Shown here: piece by piece, positions 45,805 to 59,200 of the stretch
Layout: each line of letters begins with the position of its first letter
Numbering within the stretch: the first letter of the stretch is position 1
Source: Adiantum capillus-veneris
Taxonomy: Eukaryota > Streptophyta > Polypodiopsida > Polypodiales > Pteridaceae
Direction: 5' to 3'
Length of the DNA stretch: 64,000 bases
NCBI GenBank assembly: GCA_014529385.2
Contig: CM043963.1
Coordinates: 106,916,912-106,980,911, forward strand
The notes under the pieces: generated by a model
Databases searched by the model: none
Told to the model about the DNA's origin: nothing
Seen by the model: only the letters and a program-made list of their open reading frames with translations
Position numbers and translations under genes: made by a program

Positions 45805-48428
45805 AGCGGGATTGCAGTGGTACAGAAAGAAAAAGGGTCTCGCTTGATCCAAAAATAGGTGAAACTTTCTCGATGAGCTCCTTGGTAACAAGGAATGGAT
45901 CAGTATGTTTTACAAAACTTGAAGATTTGAAGAGATATGAGAGGCAATATGTGCATAATGTACAAATAGGCATGAAAAAGAGTGGGTTGCTACAGCCTAC
46001 TGAAAATGTTTTGGGTTTGTGTGAACAAGTTTCTTTTGTAGATACTATGGGTGAGCTTGATGCTATAATGAGGTCTAGTTTGCATCTTGAAAATGAAGTT
46101 GTGGAAGTTTGCTCTATGGAAATGTATCAGGTAATAGAAGCCTTTAAAGAAAGCCAAACAGTTGGCCCAGAAGTCCATGTTGAAACTAAATACAAGAGTG
46201 TAGCAAAGAAGGTGAAACCAGTAGCTTCACCCTTACCACCCAACAACAGGGAAAAGATTGAACAGGCTTCTTTACAACCAAGTTTGCGGAATCCTAAAAA
46301 GATCGGGCATACCTTCACAAAGGAGTCCTTTCAAGAGTTGCAGATTGGTTGCGAGGAGTTTCTAACACAAGAGGAGACAAAGTGCTTCAAAGAAATGCTT
46401 TCAAAGAATGGTAAGGCTTTTGCATTTGAGCCACATGAGATAGGATGTGTTGATCCTTATATTGTAGCTCCTATGGTAATTTTCACAATACCTCATGTGC
46501 CTTGGAATCTGCGGCCTATTCCGGTTCCAAAGGCTCATTTGCCAAAGTTAGTAGAGCTACTGAATGAGAAAATCAAAATGAGAATCTTGGAGCCTTCTTG
46601 TGCTCCATACTCAAACAGGTGGTTCACAGTTCCAAAGAAGAATGGTTCTCTACGCTTCATCCAAGATATGCAACCAGTGAACAAGGTGACGATTAGAAAT
46701 GTAGGTACAGGTCCAATTGTGGATGAATTTGCAAAGGCGTTTGCAGGGAGGGCAATCTACTCAATGGGGGATCTCTACTCAGGGTATGATCAATTTCAGC
46801 TTGCAATCAAAATCAGAGACTTGACAACCATGAGGACACCTTTGGGTTTGGTAAGGATGTGTACCTTGCCATAGGGAGCAACCAACTCGGTTGCACATAT
46901 GATGAATGGGATGAATAAGGTGTTACGTGACTTTATTCCTCAAATCACAATGCCTTTCATTGATGATTTGCCTATCAAAGGATGTGAGGAAAGTGACAAA
47001 GATGAAGATTTGGATCTCAAGGGATGTCGCAGGTTTGTGGTAAATCACATAAATGATTGTGATAAAATTTTGTCTAAGTTGGAAGAAGTGAATCTTACAT
47101 TGTCAGGGAAAAAGTCTATGTTTGGTGTCAAAGAAGTGCTCATTGTGGGGCACATGTGTGGGCCATATGGTAGGAAACCTTGTCCATCAAAGGTAGATGC
47201 CATCCAAAGAATGAAAGAAACATGCACTAGCATCACTGAAGTTAGAAGGTTTCTGGGAGCATGTGTCTTCTATGTTATTTGGATTCCACATTATGCACAT
47301 GTAGCTGATCCTCTTTATCAGCTGCTTAGAAATAATCAAAAGTTTAAATGGACAGAAGCACATGTAAAATCCATGAAAAAGCTAAAGGAGTTACTCCAGT
47401 CAGCAACGACTTTGAGAAAGGTAGACTATGAGTGTCAAAGGCCAGTGATTGTGACAGTAGATACCAGTCCTACAGGGATTGGATGGGCAATAGGGCAAGA
47501 TGACAAAGAAGGACACAGGTATGTGGTAAGATTTGGAGCAAAGGTACTAAGTGCTCGCCAAAGAAACTATCCACAGATAAAGAGAGAGTTATGGGGTATG
47601 GTTACAGCCTTGAAAAGTGGGAAAGAGTACCTAATTGGTGCATGTGTGGTTGTAGAAACAGATTGTCTACCACTTCTTGGGATGATTACAAGCTGCTCAA
47701 CACCAGACATTGCTATGTTACGGTGGATTGCCTACATTAAGTCCTTAAATCCCGAGTTTAAGCACATTGCAGGTAAAGACAATACAGTGGCAGATATGCT
47801 ATCAAGGGCAAGGTATGAAGATGAGTCACAAATGATTGATGAGGGAGATGATGTAATCACAAAATTCTATTCTATCTCTTATGTCAAAGGTAACAATGTT
47901 TGCATGACTAATTCACTTGAATTGTTCTTGAAAGATCTTTATGAAGGTGATTGGCTTTCTATTGGAAGGTACTTGAGTACTCTAACAAAACAGGATGATT
48001 GGTCTGAACAAGAATTCAAGAGGATACGCAGGAAAGCATATGGGTACTTTTTAAGGGATGGTTACTTGTGGAAGCATCCTAAACAAAAGGGTGCTACACC
48101 ACAACGGGTTATATGTAAAAAAGAGACTCAAGTAAAGCTCATGCAAGAGTTTCATGAGAGTCTATGGGCTGGACACAGGGGTGTGTGGGCAACCTTCTCC
48201 AAGTTGAAAGAAAAATACTGGTGGAATGGTATGTATAAAGATGTATCTCAGTTTGTAGAGTCATGTGTAACTTGTCAAATGTATTCAAATGTTCAACATC
48301 GTGATGGATTGCACCCTACATATCCACTAGCCATGCACTATAAATGGGTTGTGGATCTAGTCACGATGCCTTTAGGACTCTGGCAGATGAGATACTTGGT
48401 TCTTGTACGAGAGGACCTAACTAACTAG
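45805..48428 (+). pseudogene. gypsy-2 reverse transcriptase, RNase H, integrase zinc domain
   Basis: 45873-46874 and 46899-48428 share one frame, separated only by TAG at 46872-46874 (CTLP-stop-GATNSVAH, where CAG is expected). Reverse transcriptase motifs: RPIPVPKAHLPKL, APYSNRWFTVPKKNGSLRFIQDM, YSMGDLYSGYDQF and the catalytic FIDDLPIKG at 46956. RNase H follows: VIVTVDTSPTGIGWAIGQ, RQRNYPQIKRELWGM, VVETDCLPLLGM, GKDNTVADMLSR. The integrase zinc domain is HESLWAGHRGVW...CVTCQ. It ends at TAG 48426-48428 (REDLTN-stop-VEG, where Trp TGG is expected). Apart from these two stops the catalytic residues are present. Confidence 0.9.
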
Positions 48429-49258
48429 GTTGAAGGAAGAGCATTAAGAGCTAAGACCACAAAGGCTGTGTGCAAATTCCTTCTTGATGAGGTGATTTGT
48501 CGTTATGGTTGTGTGGAAAAATCACTGCAGATCGAGGTGAACTGGATGCTGAAGAAGCAAGGGAGTTCTTTTCTAGATTAGGGATCAAGCTTTCTCTTAC
48601 TACAGCTTACAACCCTGAAGGCAATGGAAAGAGTGAAAGAGGGCATCCTCCTATCATCAAAGCTTTGGCCAAGGCTTGCGAAGGAAGAGTTGGTGAGTGG
48701 CCAAAATTGTTACCATATGCTTTATGGGCTGATCGTACAACACATAGCTCAGTAACTAGCTACATGCCTGCGGAGCTAATGCATGGTAAAAATCCAGTGA
48801 TGCCGATTGAGGATACAATTCCCACATGGAATGTACTACCTTGGCAAGAGGGGCTTGGTAGAAAAGATCTCCTTGCACTGCGTGTAAGGCAGCTAGAGAG
48901 AAGACCTGGAGACATTGAAGCTGCAAAAGAACGACTCAAAAATGCAAGGTTGAAAAGTAAGGACTATTTTGATAAGCGACATCGACTCAAGAGCAAAGCA
49001 ATTGACAAAGGTGATTGGGTTTTAGTGTATGATAGTAGCCTTGATAACCAGCACACAGTCATGCGTAAGTTCTCAAAAAGATGGTTTGGACCGTATGTTG
49101 TAAAGCATGTGCATGAAAATGCTACTTACAGCTTGTCTAAACTAGATGGTACAGAAGTAAAGATTCCCATTGCAGGGAAAAGGATTAAAATGTTTAAGAG
49201 AAGAGGAGACAATGATCTAGAAGATATGGATGAGGAAGAAGAGAAAAAACACAGGTGA
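48429..49258 (+). pseudogene. gypsy-2 integrase core and C-terminus
   Basis: 48497-49258 is open and continues the integrase after a stop (48426) and a frameshift in GGAAAAATC near 48520. The first catalytic Asp lies upstream (WVVDLVTMP). The second is in TADRGELDAEEAREFF and the Glu in YNPEGNGKSERG. The C-terminal part (ADRTTHSSVTSYMPAELMHG, RLKSKAIDKGDWVLVYDSS, FGPYVVKHVHENATYSL) is of the GPY/F type. It ends in an acidic Glu/Asp run with no chromodomain. Confidence 0.9.
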
Positions 49259-49375
49259 AGATCAAAGTGAACATGAAGCTCTGGAATCATCCAGTGAAGA
49301 AGAAGACAAGGAATATGTACACGAGGTCTAATCTTACAAGGAGACAATGTGGCACATACCGGAGGATGTGCAGGT

Positions 49376-49389
49376 TTAGAGGGGGTGGA
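49376..49389 (+). promoter_or_regulatory. Polypurine tract of gypsy-2
   Basis: TTAGAGGGGGTGGA directly before the 3' LTR start TGTTGTG at 49390. Confidence 0.75.
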
Positions 49390-51485
<2,096 letters not shown>

Positions 51486-51932
51486 ACGTGATCGTGGTCA
51501 CTCGAGTGTGGGTGTCATCTCATGTTCAGCGGCACCCTCCCTAATATTGGCGATCCCTTCTCATTGTCCAACACTCACCTGCAGGTGCACGTGATTCGTT
51601 AAACGTATTGAATTTTTGGACTCTTCTAAAGTCTCAATGAGGATAGTCCATCGAGGGTTGATCAAACCCTTATATAGGGCACCAATATATGAGCTCTCCC
51701 TATATAAGATGGCCTTTCTCTATCACACGTGATCGTGGTCACTCAAGTGTGGGTGTCATCTCATGTTCAGCGGCACCCTCCCTAATATTGGCGATCCCTT
51801 CTCATTGTCCAACACTCACCTGCAGGTGCACGTGATTAGTTAAACGTACTGAATTTTTGGACTCTTCTAAAGTCTCAATGAGGATAGTCCATCCAGGGTT
51901 GATCAAACCCTTATATAGGGCACCAATATGCC
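51486..51932. repeat. 241-bp tandem repeat, target of gypsy-2
   Basis: Two units, 51486-51726 and 51727-51932, with few differences (AGTGTGGGTGTCATCTCATG, GGACTCTTCTAAAGTCTCAA, CTTATATAGGGCACCAATAT). Part of a third unit lies left of gypsy-2 at about 41255-41296 (GATGGCCTTTCTCTATCACACGT). gypsy-2 inserted at the ACGT of one unit boundary. No gene. Confidence 0.9.
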
Positions 51933-51963
51933 ATGCAAGACCTGCGTCTAAAGAGTGCTGGAG

Positions 51964-52079
<116 letters not shown>

Positions 52080-52262
52080 TCTTTCAAGTGGCCTGACTAG
52101 TAGGCAAAAATCAATTTATTTCCAGCTACATTTCGCATAGACTTGTTCAAATACCGATCGGTATCTGACAATCTCTACTAGTATGTACATGTTTTATGTA
52201 TGCTTATTAAAAACTGAAGTGGAAAACTTTGGTGCCTAGTTCACTTGGCAGTTCTCATCAAC

Positions 52263-52830
52263 TCACCACCAAAGCCAGGTCTCTGGATCTTGATTTTTGC
52301 ACTCTCAAGGACGCAGATCGCATTGTTGAAGAAGACGAGATGCCATTCTGGTCGTGCGCTCCTGCTGGCTTTCGTATAGTGACTCACAGCCAGAGCAGTG
52401 CTCGAAAAAAACTTTTTCCAAAAACTTGGAAAACCTACATATGTAAAACAACAAAGGTAAATTGACAAAATTTGAAGGTTTTTACACCAGATTACACTAA
52501 TTTTTTCAATTTTTTGTAGGTTTTCTCACCTTTAAATACTACACTAAGCCTAGGTTTTTTTCGAGCACTGGAGTTGGGATACATGTGGCGGCCCCGACCA
52601 CCGTAAACCTGTTGTAGAGCACGGCATCCGTCCTCAGAGGAGATGCATTGCAAACTCTGGCAGCATCGCTAGTTGGGTTGACTGGTGCGTTAACGTTGCT
52701 GCCCACCGTGCTACTCCAGGAAGTCATCACAAGCCTGGAGGCGCATACTTTCGCGACTGTCGGCAGCAGTACTGCTTACTGCCAGTAGTGCCAGCAACGC
52801 CAAAACCATGATCATCATTTTGCAAGCCAT
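52263..52830 (-). pseudogene. 2S-albumin-like small secreted protein, MITE-disrupted
   Basis: Start ATG at 52830. A strong signal peptide (MACKMMIMVLALLALLAVSS) leads into a Gln/Arg-rich mature part with eight cysteines (QAC, RCC, LQC, DGC, SGC, QQC, REC). Removing the 175-bp insertion (52396-52570) plus one copy of its 3-bp duplication joins YPNS to GCESLYE in phase and gives 129 codons ending at TGA 52263-52265. Length, signal peptide, composition and cysteine number fit seed/spore storage albumins of the prolamin superfamily. The spacing (C, CC, C, C, C, C, C) is not the textbook 2S order, so the family is tentative. Nonsense codons: TAG 52711-52713, TAA 52690-52692, TAG 52669-52671, TGA 52305-52307. 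Three CATGCA RY elements lie upstream. Intronless, as 2S albumin genes usually are. Confidence 0.55.
52396..52570. mobile_element. 175-bp MITE inside the albumin-like pseudogene
   Basis: Perfect 17-bp terminal inverted repeat CAGTGCTCGAAAAAAAC (52396-52412 and, reversed, 52554-52570), flanked on both sides by GAG (52393-52395, 52571-52573). Inner inverted repeats (GGAAAACCTACA near 52429, reversed TGTAGGTTTTC near 52517) extend the hairpin. It is AT-rich with no coding capacity. Removing element plus one GAG restores the host reading frame exactly, which supports a 3-bp target duplication. A 3-bp duplication is found in CACTA and PIF/Harbinger groups, but these termini match neither consensus, so the superfamily is unassigned. 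Confidence 0.8.
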
Positions 52831-52850
52831 GCTTGGCGTAGGCTAGTACA

Positions 52851-52853
<3 letters not shown>

Positions 52854-52940
<87 letters not shown>
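52854..52940. repeat. (CT)n microsatellite upstream of the albumin-like gene
   Basis: About 85 bp of CT with one TTTT interruption. On the minus strand it is a GA tract just upstream of the start codon, possibly in the 5' leader. Confidence 0.95.
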
Positions 52941-52944
<4 letters not shown>

Positions 52945-52963
52945 CTTTGGACAAATTTTTCTC

Positions 52964-53047
52964 TGCATGCAAATAAAAAGGTGGGTTATCAACATCCTCT
53001 GAACATGCACTAGCCTTTGCCCACTTCCTTGCACAACTATACATGCA
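52964..53047 (-). promoter_or_regulatory. Cluster of RY (CATGCA) elements
   Basis: TGCATGCA at 52964-52971 and CATGCA at 53004-53009 and 53042-53047, which is 134-217 bp upstream of the albumin-like ATG. RY elements bind B3 factors of the ABI3/FUS3/LEC2 group and control seed storage genes. No convincing TATA box was placed. Confidence 0.45.
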
Positions 53048-53225
53048 GTATCTGCGATCATATGTGACAAAGCTAAGGCCCAAAATTAACACCATGTGCA
53101 GGCTACTGTGTTATGTATTATTGTAGGGCACTGAGTAGGCGAATGGGTACTTTCGAGTGGGCGACCCTACCCTAGTGTGGGTGCCGGCCAATCAAGACAC
53201 CTACTAATCAATCAGAATAGCGTGT

Positions 53226-53353
53226 TGCAGTCAGGTCTTGATACACAGCACTTGGCGGCTCTGTAAGATGAGGGTGCCAGATGCAATGCTGCAGACAGCT
53301 CTCGATATCAAGCACCTAGCGGCTCTGTAAGATGAGGGTGCTAGATGCAATGC
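53226..53353. repeat. 64-bp tandem duplication
   Basis: Two units sharing GCGGCTCTGTAAGATGAGGG and AGATGCAATGCTG, at about 53226-53289 and 53290-53353. No gene. Confidence 0.8.
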
Positions 53354-53387
53354 TGAAGCCAGAATTTCCCAATTTCCACAAGAAGCC

Positions 53388-53501
53388 TGCCTGTAGCCAT
53401 CCATGCCGGCGTGGATGGCTAGAGGCAATTGGTACTAAGAATCAATTTTCCAATAAAAACCTACCTATAGCCATCCGCGCCGACGCGGATGGCTAGAGGC
53501 A
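53388..53501. repeat. Two related 40-nt hairpins, 74 bp apart
   Basis: 53388-53427 and 53462-53501 each fold into an 18-bp stem with a 4-base loop (CCGG or CCGA), built on AGCCATCC...GGATGGCT. Near the loop one A-T pair is replaced by G-C and a T.G pair by C-G, so pairing is kept although bases differ. Flanking sequence (CAATTTCC / CAATTTTCC before, AGAGGCA after) is also duplicated. Could be subterminal repeats of a DNA transposon or a small-RNA-type hairpin pair. Confidence 0.7.
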
Positions 53502-53657
53502 GTTGCATTTTCTACGAAAATATTAAGTATCACCCTTTTCATTTGCATGGTCTACACAATAACAGATTTATTGAATTTTTTAGTGCATGACGACTCTTGT
53601 GTACTTGTTGGTTAATATTCTTACTAAGAGTACTTTCACATGCAACAAGACCATCAT

Positions 53658-53838
53658 TTTTTTTTACTTGAGCGGTCGCGAACAATAGTTTGTGAGATTC
53701 CCTAGACGTGAGGCCTTCCACCTTCCACCTTAACTTTCGGGACTTTCAAAAATAACAGCCAAGATTTGAACTCAGACCCGCTGGGAGAATAGCTACTACG
53801 ATCTAGCTGATGTAACCAAACGAGCATTCAGACCAAGC
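53658..53838 (-). mobile_element. Possible tRNA-derived SINE
   Basis: On the minus strand the text TGAGTTCAAATCTTGG (53758-53775) resembles a polymerase III B box. A weak A-box-like GGTTACATCAGC lies about 45 bp upstream, and an A9 run (plus-strand T-run 53658-53666) lies downstream. No target duplication found. Weak; could be chance. Confidence 0.25.
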
Positions 53839-55099
53839 TGCAATGAAGCCCTCTACTTAATTGAAAAAACATCTATGTTGACGCGCCTCCCTGCGGTCGT
53901 GAGCCACATGAAACCTGGCCTATTGTTGTTGAACGCTCTTGACTGCTGTTGTCGCGCAGCACTTGCACGACACGCTTTCGTTGCCCGTCACTTGGACTCG
54001 CATGCTGTCCTTCGCCTCACATCACCGAAGATTCTCTCTCTTTTTCGAATTAATCCCAGCTGGTACCACCTACTTAGTTGGCTTGCATAAAGAGCCCTAC
54101 AAAAATTTGTCGTCCTTTGATTGCATCAAAAAGGATGACAAAGCATAGAGAGAGAGGATAAAATTTTGCCGACTGATGGCTAAAGACACAGCAACATAGG
54201 AAAGTATTTTTGACACACATAAAAAAATTACAAATCAAGCTTGATTTTAATTCCCTAAGTTAGCCTATGATGGCTATCTTCTACCATAAAGAACTGCACA
54301 TAGGTATCAATGGTACCTTGAAAGGTTGCTAGTTCTCTTCACCCAAAAACCAAAGCTAGTGCTCACAATCTCCTTCCTTTGTCACCTTCCATTGCATGTT
54401 CCCATCTGTGTCTCCAAGGACGGCTACAAGCAATACAAAGAGATGTAGATAGGAACTTCTTTTTTAAAATTATGAGAAACCATGCATTGTTGCTCTCAAA
54501 TATCCAAATAGAGAAATGTGACATGCTCTCTTTTCAATTCATTGTATGAAACACAAAAATAATTGGACAGATGAATCTCCATGGCATGTATCATTGCAAC
54601 ATGCAGTTGGTTGTTCATTCCAATTTTTGAATTAAGTATATACTGATAGGAAAATACATAACTTGATTACAATGAAAACATTGCCCTTGATTTGTTGCAA
54701 AAATGATGCAGTAGGGTGAGTGGCAAAGTATACTCTCTCATTATACTTGATTATTGGTCATTTCATTATGGTTCTTCTCCATATTTCTTTTGGCTATCTT
54801 GATTTCTTGGGTGATTGCACCCAGTAAAGCATGTTTTTACTTTTAATGAAAATTCAATGAATACTGATGATATAAAGCATTTCAAGCTATGGTCGCTGTT
54901 TTTGTGTTTGTAGTGCAAATATTTTATGATCTTCATGGGACATAGGAGAGATATTGCGAGTCCACTTGATTTCACTCAGCAGAGGAAGCAGCTTTTCAAG
55001 ATCTTGGAAGTATGACCAATTGGTTCATTTATGTGGCACCAAATACTTAGTTTAGCTCTGACTAGACATCTTTCATTTTAATGAGTTAGGGAGAAGCCC

Positions 55100-55198
<99 letters not shown>

Positions 55199-55867
55199 CT
55201 TGCTCGTTATTTCCTTGCTCAAAAATATTTGCTCGCCATATGGTAGGACTCTATAGGATGCAATGCACGCGATGGGGGGAGGGGGGTGGGGGGGGGGGGG
55301 GGGGGGGGGGATGTACTTAACAACTCAAGAGAGAAAAACACACATCAATAGGTAAGTTGGAGCAGGTGTGAGTGTTAGTAAGACCCTTCATGCTCCATTT
55401 GCAATCGTTTTTTAAACTAATTTCTCTAATATCAATTCTCCGCATTGTAAGGTCATGTAACCTTGCTTTACTACTATCCAGTTAGAGCACCTGATTACTA
55501 TTCCATGATAGAGTAACCTTCATCAATGTTAATAGCAGGTTGGGTTAATTGCAAGTCACACGCATGAAAGAGCAGCGATCTAATGGTGGGTGGCATGTAA
55601 GGAAATTCTTGTTGTAGTTGTGCTTAAGAAAATGACAAGCAATGCGCTTCTTTTCATGGCAAGTGGGTAAATGTCGTAGAGCCCATCACAAAAAATTGTG
55701 TTGTCACATCAAGAGACATCATTATTTAGTGGTGGTTGGGTGGTTGGAGCATAAGAACATCTGACATTCACTAAGAGCATCCTAAACATCTAACACTAGT
55801 GTTTAAAGCAAATCAAAAACACAAAATGTTGATCATTGAAAAGAAGAGCAAGTCTTATGTCCTCATT

Positions 55868-55902
<35 letters not shown>

Positions 55903-56225
55903 TTAGACAAGAGAGGAAGAATCACAAAGTGAGTGTTAGGACTTGCGATTGGTAAGCTCAACTATCGAGAAAGGACAACCAGAACGATTGCAAGTTTATG
56001 AGAAGAGTTACAAGAATACAAGAAATACACTTAATTACAAGAACACACAAGTCCATATATCTCTCTCACAGTTCATAGATAGGTTTACAAGAATAGAAAA
56101 AATCCACTTATATACAAGATCAGACTACTTGAGAATAAGCACGTCTCTTTGTTTGCAAGAACGTTAAAAGTGATCGTCTATAGTAGTTCACAAAAAATAT
56201 CATTGTCCATTTAATGCGAGGTGTT
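53839..56225. other. Intergenic DNA, microsatellites only
   Basis: No gene supported. It holds a (CT)n run at about 55101-55194, a G-rich run at about 55275-55310 (GGGGG tracts able to form a quadruplex) and a (CA)n run at about 55868-55899. The open frames at 53875-54148 are unrecognised. Confidence 0.5.
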
Positions 56226-59200
56226 GTTTGAAAAATCTACTCTACGTCATGGGCTGGTGGATCTAACTCCACAATGTTTGGATGTGGTTATCAAGAGATG
56301 CTGCCTTCACAACACGGTCCACCTCATCTGCATGTCTCTTGTCTTTCTCCCATATGGCTCCCCAACAAGGCCAATGCTCCACATTCTCCTTTGTACTGAA
56401 CGACAATGTCATTCTCATTTGTATATTGCACAAGCAATTGCCAAACAAACCAATGCCCACGTTCCATACCCCCTGCACAACAAACAGATGTCAAAGCATG
56501 CAGGAAAACTTTATTTAGAGATAGTGGGTGTCAAATTGTACCTTGCATAGGTGTCCCACCTCCTCTTTCGTCCAATCATCCTCCTGTAGAGAATTGAACC
56601 AGGTGTCATCCGAAGGTATGTCAATGGCCTCTGATGCCCAAGTGTGTTCTTTTCTTGTGCAGATATCAACAATGTGCACACAATTCTACTTTCCTTCTTG
56701 CATGATGGTTTCTTGCAGACAACCACGTTCAGGTGGTCTTGACACCATCCAACAATTGTAGCCATATCATGCACCATTCCATAACTATCTGACTGATAGA
56801 CAACTACGAACACACCTTTCTCATCGGTTATTGCCAAGGCAATGGGAGCAACTAGTCCAAAATGGCATACTTCCATCTTGTTCCAATCTTGCACTTCAGA
56901 ATCAGATAGCCCATACATAGGGCATTAAATGGCAAGAACAGAATGGAAGTGTTTACTGAGGAATCAATTGCCGACCTGTCACGCAATGGACAAAGGAATT
57001 TCTCCACAATGTGTGGCCTTACACTACTCAACAAAGCATTCTTCAAGTTGTCTTATGTCTTGTCCGAGCCAAAATGCACAATCTAAATACGATCACCATC
57101 GGTATTTGCAAAAACCCTTGAACATTCAAGAAAGATCCTAAAACACACCTCAGTTTCCATTCAAGAAGGCCCAACCAGTTACCGATTGACAGGTCTATAA
57201 CTAATGGAAGGTCTGAGACATGCAATATTTCCATTTCTAGACTCGTTGCGAAGTCAATCACTTCCTTTGTAGACATTCCACTTTTTTTTCCTGAACAACA
57301 CGAACATATCAATAAAAGAGTGAATCAAGCTTTTTAATCTTATGAAGGTCAACAACACTCACGTTTTTCCTTGATACAAGCTACTCTTTGTGAGCATGAT
57401 GCTTCCCTGGAATGCTCCATCTACACAACAATATTGATTTAATTATTGAAAATTAACTCACATGAGGTATAGATAAAAGGTACCACTGAAACTATCAACT
57501 TTGATACGTGTGAAGTTGTATCAAACCCCTCTCCCTGAGGCATCTATACACTAGACTGTGCCACTGTGGACATTTGTGTACCTCCACGTGCTCTTTTTTC
57601 CCTATCCTTCACAATGCCATTGTGTGCCTTCTCCTCGTTCAGAAGGAAGCACCCCTCATCATACTCCAAGAACCATGGAAAATCCTTGTAAACTTTGCCC
57701 TTGAAGTTGCATGCTATATACTTTGGGGTAAAAACATGTTCTATTTTCTCAATTTTGAGCATTTTCTGCAAACTTTTAACGCTTTTGATGTTGAACTTGC
57801 ACTTTCGCAACCATCTAACACAAGAAATATCATTGTAAGTAGCAAATTCTTATTGTTTTTTTGTAATGTAAATATCTAGTGTGCAGGTATCTTTTCCCTG
57901 CGTCCACCAATGCCTTGTCCACCTCAGATTGTGATTCTTTTTTCATTAGACCTAGCTCAAAAGCGAAGGTCTTTTCTCTATGTATCAGTTTAGCATCCTT
58001 GAGGAACAAATGAAGGTCAAGACTCGGCATCGATTTCAAATGTATACTCCGGATGCTACCGATACAATCTTTCCTCTGTCAACCACTTTGGGCGGCTGGT
58101 CCACTCGATTGTGCACAATGTTCTCCATTGATGCCTATAGGGATCAATTTCAAATTGTATTCATATTTTCTTATATCAGTGGAGAGTTCAAAATAACCTA
58201 CCTCCACCAATCATCCCCCAGGGCGGAATCAACAATGGCCATGCATGTTTTGTGATTTTTTTGGATGGCGCGTCCATTTCAAAGAATGCTTTTTTGTATT
58301 GGGCTTGAAACTCTGAGGGAAGCATTCTATTCTTCGCTGCTATAATCTCTTTCATGGCAAGGGTGTATTTTTCCTACACACATGGTGCTAATGATAATTC
58401 TATTCTTTGACATCAAAAATTTATGCTAAGAACTAATTGAACACTTCAATGCCACTTACAAGATGAAGAAAGTACGACATAAGAGCGACGAGCACATTGT
58501 ACCATGATTTCTTTCCTACTCTCTTGTCAATGTCTGCCTGCATCTAGTTGTAGACTAACACAGTAGTTTCTCCATGCTTGCCTCCTTTGAAGCAAGCCCC
58601 ATTGCCCGCACCATCCATAACATGTTTGTGTAAGAGGTAGCCATGTATCTTGTCTCATTCAATCTACATTGGATTGAAGGGAAAAAAATGATAAGATTAC
58701 TTGATACCATAGCTAGTTGCAAACGCGAATAGATTCAAAGGATCTTACTTGTTTGTATGCATCACAATGCTCAACTTATCAGCCTCATTTGAAGAATCTA
58801 CTACCACTACATCTACTCAAACTCTTGGGTGCAAATCGACATCTTTTTCGTAGGCAACACCTAAAACCAAAGGGAAGCTCACACACTATTTGCATTTTAC
58901 AACATGTAGTTAAGTTAACACCATTAGCAACAATGCTTACTCTCTTTAAGAACTCCCATCCAATTGGCTAGCATATGGCTTCCATCCCAAGTATAGAACA
59001 TTTTTCCGCACAGGTCGTCCCAACATGTATCTTTGATTTCCACCTCGAATTCCTCGTTAGCCACTCACCACAAGGGATTCCATGTTTGCATGATAGTATC
59101 GTCAACATCGATGGAAGGATGGCTCGGTGCATCAAGAGAGCATATGAAGTATCCCTTGGGCTCATAATATCCCTCCAACAAGAATGTATCGTCCAGTGGT

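Noticed and set aside
52396-52570. Intron in the albumin-like gene instead of a MITE
   Set aside because: No GT-AG or GC-AG borders, perfect terminal inverted repeats, and a 3-bp direct duplication at the exact junction.
53875-54148. Two overlapping small ORFs
   Set aside because: Overlapping in different frames with no conserved motif, signal peptide or repeat copy to support either.
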